A stretch of DNA of 7,329 nucleotides from Pseudomonadota bacterium (GTDB lineage: Bacteria; Pseudomonadota; Gammaproteobacteria; Competibacterales; Competibacteraceae): assembly GCA_018262135.1 (NCBI GenBank), contig JAGTSD010000083.1, positions 1-7,329 of the forward strand, read 5' to 3'. Below the pieces are notes generated by a model. That model had not been told where the DNA came from. It saw only the letters and a list, made by a program, of their open reading frames with translations, and searched no databases. Of this stretch, positions 5,900 to 7,329 are shown one piece after another. The stretch's first letter is position 1. Each line of letters begins with the position of its first letter. A program made the translations under genes and the position numbers.

Positions 5900-7329
5900 A
5901 TGAAAGCGTTGAGCGACATGGCCCGGTTTCGCATCCTCGGGATCCTGATTCTGGCCATTGCGCTGTTCACGGTGGGAGTGCTGATCCTGGAACCCATCGA
6001 ACCCGGACGGCTCCTGCTTTACAACCTGCTCCTGCTGCTCGTTCTGGCCGCTGCGCTGCTGCGGTGGGTATGCGGACCGCTGGACCGCCTGGTTCGCAGT
6101 TTGCGCGCCCGCGATCCCGGCCTGCTGGCCCCACTGGCCAATCAAAACGCCGAATTCGGCCAACTGGCTCGACTGATCCGGGAGTTTTTCCAGCAGCAAC
6201 AGCAACTGGCGGCGGAAATCCAGGAACGGCGCCAGGCGGAACAGAATCTGCGGCTGTTTTCCCGCGCCATCGAGTACAGCCCCAACACCGTCATCATCAC
6301 CAACCGCGCCGGCATCATTGAGTACGTCAATCCGAAGTTTGTGGAAACCACCGGCTATTCGCGCGCCGAGGCCATCGGCGCCAACCCGCGCCTGCTGAAG
6401 TCGGGCAAGACCACGCCCGAACACTATGCGCGGCTGTGGCAAACCATTACCAGCGGCGGTGAATGGCGGGGCGAATTCCACAACCGGCGCAAAGACGGCG
6501 CTCTGCATTGGGAATCCGCCTCGATCGCCCCCATCCACGACGACAGCGGCGCCATCACCCACTTCGTCGCGATCGAGGAGGACATCACCCAGCGCAAGAA
6601 GATCGAGGCGGCACTGCGCGCCAGCGAACTGAAATACCGCAATGTGTTCGCCACGGTCGGCGACGCGATCCTGATGTTGGACAGCCGCGACGGGCGCATC
6701 CTCGATGCCAACCCGGCAGCCTGCAAATTGTACGGTTACAGCCGGGACGAATTATTGGCGTTGCGCGACCACGATCTGGCGGCCGGGACCGATGCCAACC
6801 TCGAACTGCCACGCACCATATCGAAGCGGTTCACCGACTATCCGCAACGCCGCAAGGACGGCACGATCTTTCCGGCCGATCTATGGGTGCGTCACTTTAC
6901 CTATAAGGGCTACGAGATCACGGTCGCGGCCATCCGCGACATGACTCCGCTCAAGGAGGCGGAGCAAAAGATCGTCCGCCTGAGTCATTGCTACGCCGCG
7001 CTCGGTCGCACCAGCGCCGCCATCATGCGGTGTCCCGACCCTCAGGAACTGTTTTGGCAAATCTGCCGGATCGTGGTGGATTTGGATCAGATCCGGGTCG
7101 TCATGATCGAGTTTTTTGATCCCGCCACCGGTGCACTCCAGTTGGTGGCCCATGCCGGCACGGTGCCCGGCTACTTGCGCTCTTTGGCCAGTACGACCCT
7201 CTCCAGCGACCCCAGCCTGCCCGAAGGCCGGGGTCCCACCGGAATGGCGTTTCGCCAAGGCGCCCCCATGGTCTGTAACGATTTCCTCGACGATCCCAAT
7301 ACCCAGATCTGGCGCCAGATAGCGGAGGA
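5900..7329 (+). CDS. Membrane-anchored PAS-PAS-GAF sensor protein, 3' end beyond window
   Basis: The first 476 residues of a signalling protein are visible; the frame is still open at the window end. Two hydrophobic helices (about 12-30 and 38-58) are joined by only about seven residues, so there is no real periplasmic sensor domain. A juxtamembrane segment follows (59-117), including FFQQQQQLAAEIQERRQAEQ, likely coiled coil and perhaps HAMP-like. PAS1 with its PAC tail spans ~118-231 (VIITNRAGIIEYVNPKF, WRGEFHNRRKDG, AIEEDIT). PAS2 spans ~246-350 (DAILMLDSRDGRILDANPAA, RRKDGTIFPADL, AIRDMT). A GAF domain begins at ~365 (YAALGRTSAAIM, then PEGRGPTGMAFRQG). The start at ATG 5900 has GGAGG at 5888-5892, seven bases upstream. 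Such architectures usually end in a GGDEF/EAL or histidine kinase module, so the output is undetermined here. The transporter gene ends 145 bp upstream. Confidence 0.88.
   Translation, partial: MKALSDMARFRILGILILAIALFTVGVLILEPIEPGRLLLYNLLLLLVLAAALLRWVCGPLDRLVRSLRARDPGLLAPLANQNAEFGQLARLIREFFQQQQQLAAEIQERRQAEQNLRLFSRAIEYSPNTVIITNRAGIIEYVNPKFVETTGYSRAEAIGANPRLLKSGKTTPEHYARLWQTITSGGEWRGEFHNRRKDGALHWESASIAPIHDDSGAITHFVAIEEDITQRKKIEAALRASELKYRNVFATVGDAILMLDSRDGRILDANPAACKLYGYSRDELLALRDHDLAAGTDANLELPRTISKRFTDYPQRRKDGTIFPADLWVRHFTYKGYEITVAAIRDMTPLKEAEQKIVRLSHCYAALGRTSAAIMRCPDPQELFWQICRIVVDLDQIRVVMIEFFDPATGALQLVAHAGTVPGYLRSLASTTLSSDPSLPEGRGPTGMAFRQGAPMVCNDFLDDPNTQIWRQIAE

Noticed and set aside
5684..6562. 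A 292-codon minus-strand open frame over the transporter end and the sensor start
   Set aside because: It lies opposite two well-supported plus-strand genes, and its Gln- and Gly-rich translation matches no known family.

Overview
The window is a GC-rich bacterial chromosome segment. Its genes (IspH, a Spy/CpxP-like periplasmic protein, a GlgB close to the E. coli enzyme, a DUF2845 protein, a TMEM165/GDT1 transporter and a membrane PAS/GAF sensor) point to a gammaproteobacterium. A glycogen-storing lineage such as the Competibacteraceae would fit, but that is a guess from gene content, not a sequence match. No mobile element, CRISPR array, tRNA or rRNA was seen.

Layout. Bases 1-222 are the 3' end of ispH (+). 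After a short gap with two direct GTTACAA repeats comes a small secreted protein of the Spy/CpxP (LTxxQ) type at 341-898 (+), followed by a possible hairpin terminator. The central gene (1079-4546, +) encodes an oversized glycogen branching enzyme. A convergent DUF2845 gene lies at 4642-4965 (-), with a 9-bp inverted repeat between the two stop codons. An AT-rich divergent intergenic region (4966-5169) separates it from a TMEM165/GDT1-family cation transporter (5170-5754, +). Last is the 5' part of a sensor gene (5900 to the window end, +) with two membrane helices, two PAS domains and the start of a GAF domain; its output domain lies beyond the window.

The main point of interest is the branching enzyme. 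Its C-terminal ~730 residues are a complete, apparently active GlgB. They are preceded in the same frame by a second, degenerate copy of the first ~400 residues: the N-terminal domain, the CBM48 domain and only the first half of the GH13 barrel. The extra copy ends just after conserved region II and lacks the general acid and regions III and IV. It looks like a non-catalytic module derived from the enzyme itself, perhaps for glucan binding or assembly.

The genes do not form one pathway. Isoprenoid synthesis, envelope stress or metal handling, glycogen branching, cation transport and signalling sit side by side. This looks like ordinary chromosomal housekeeping sequence with one unusual protein architecture.
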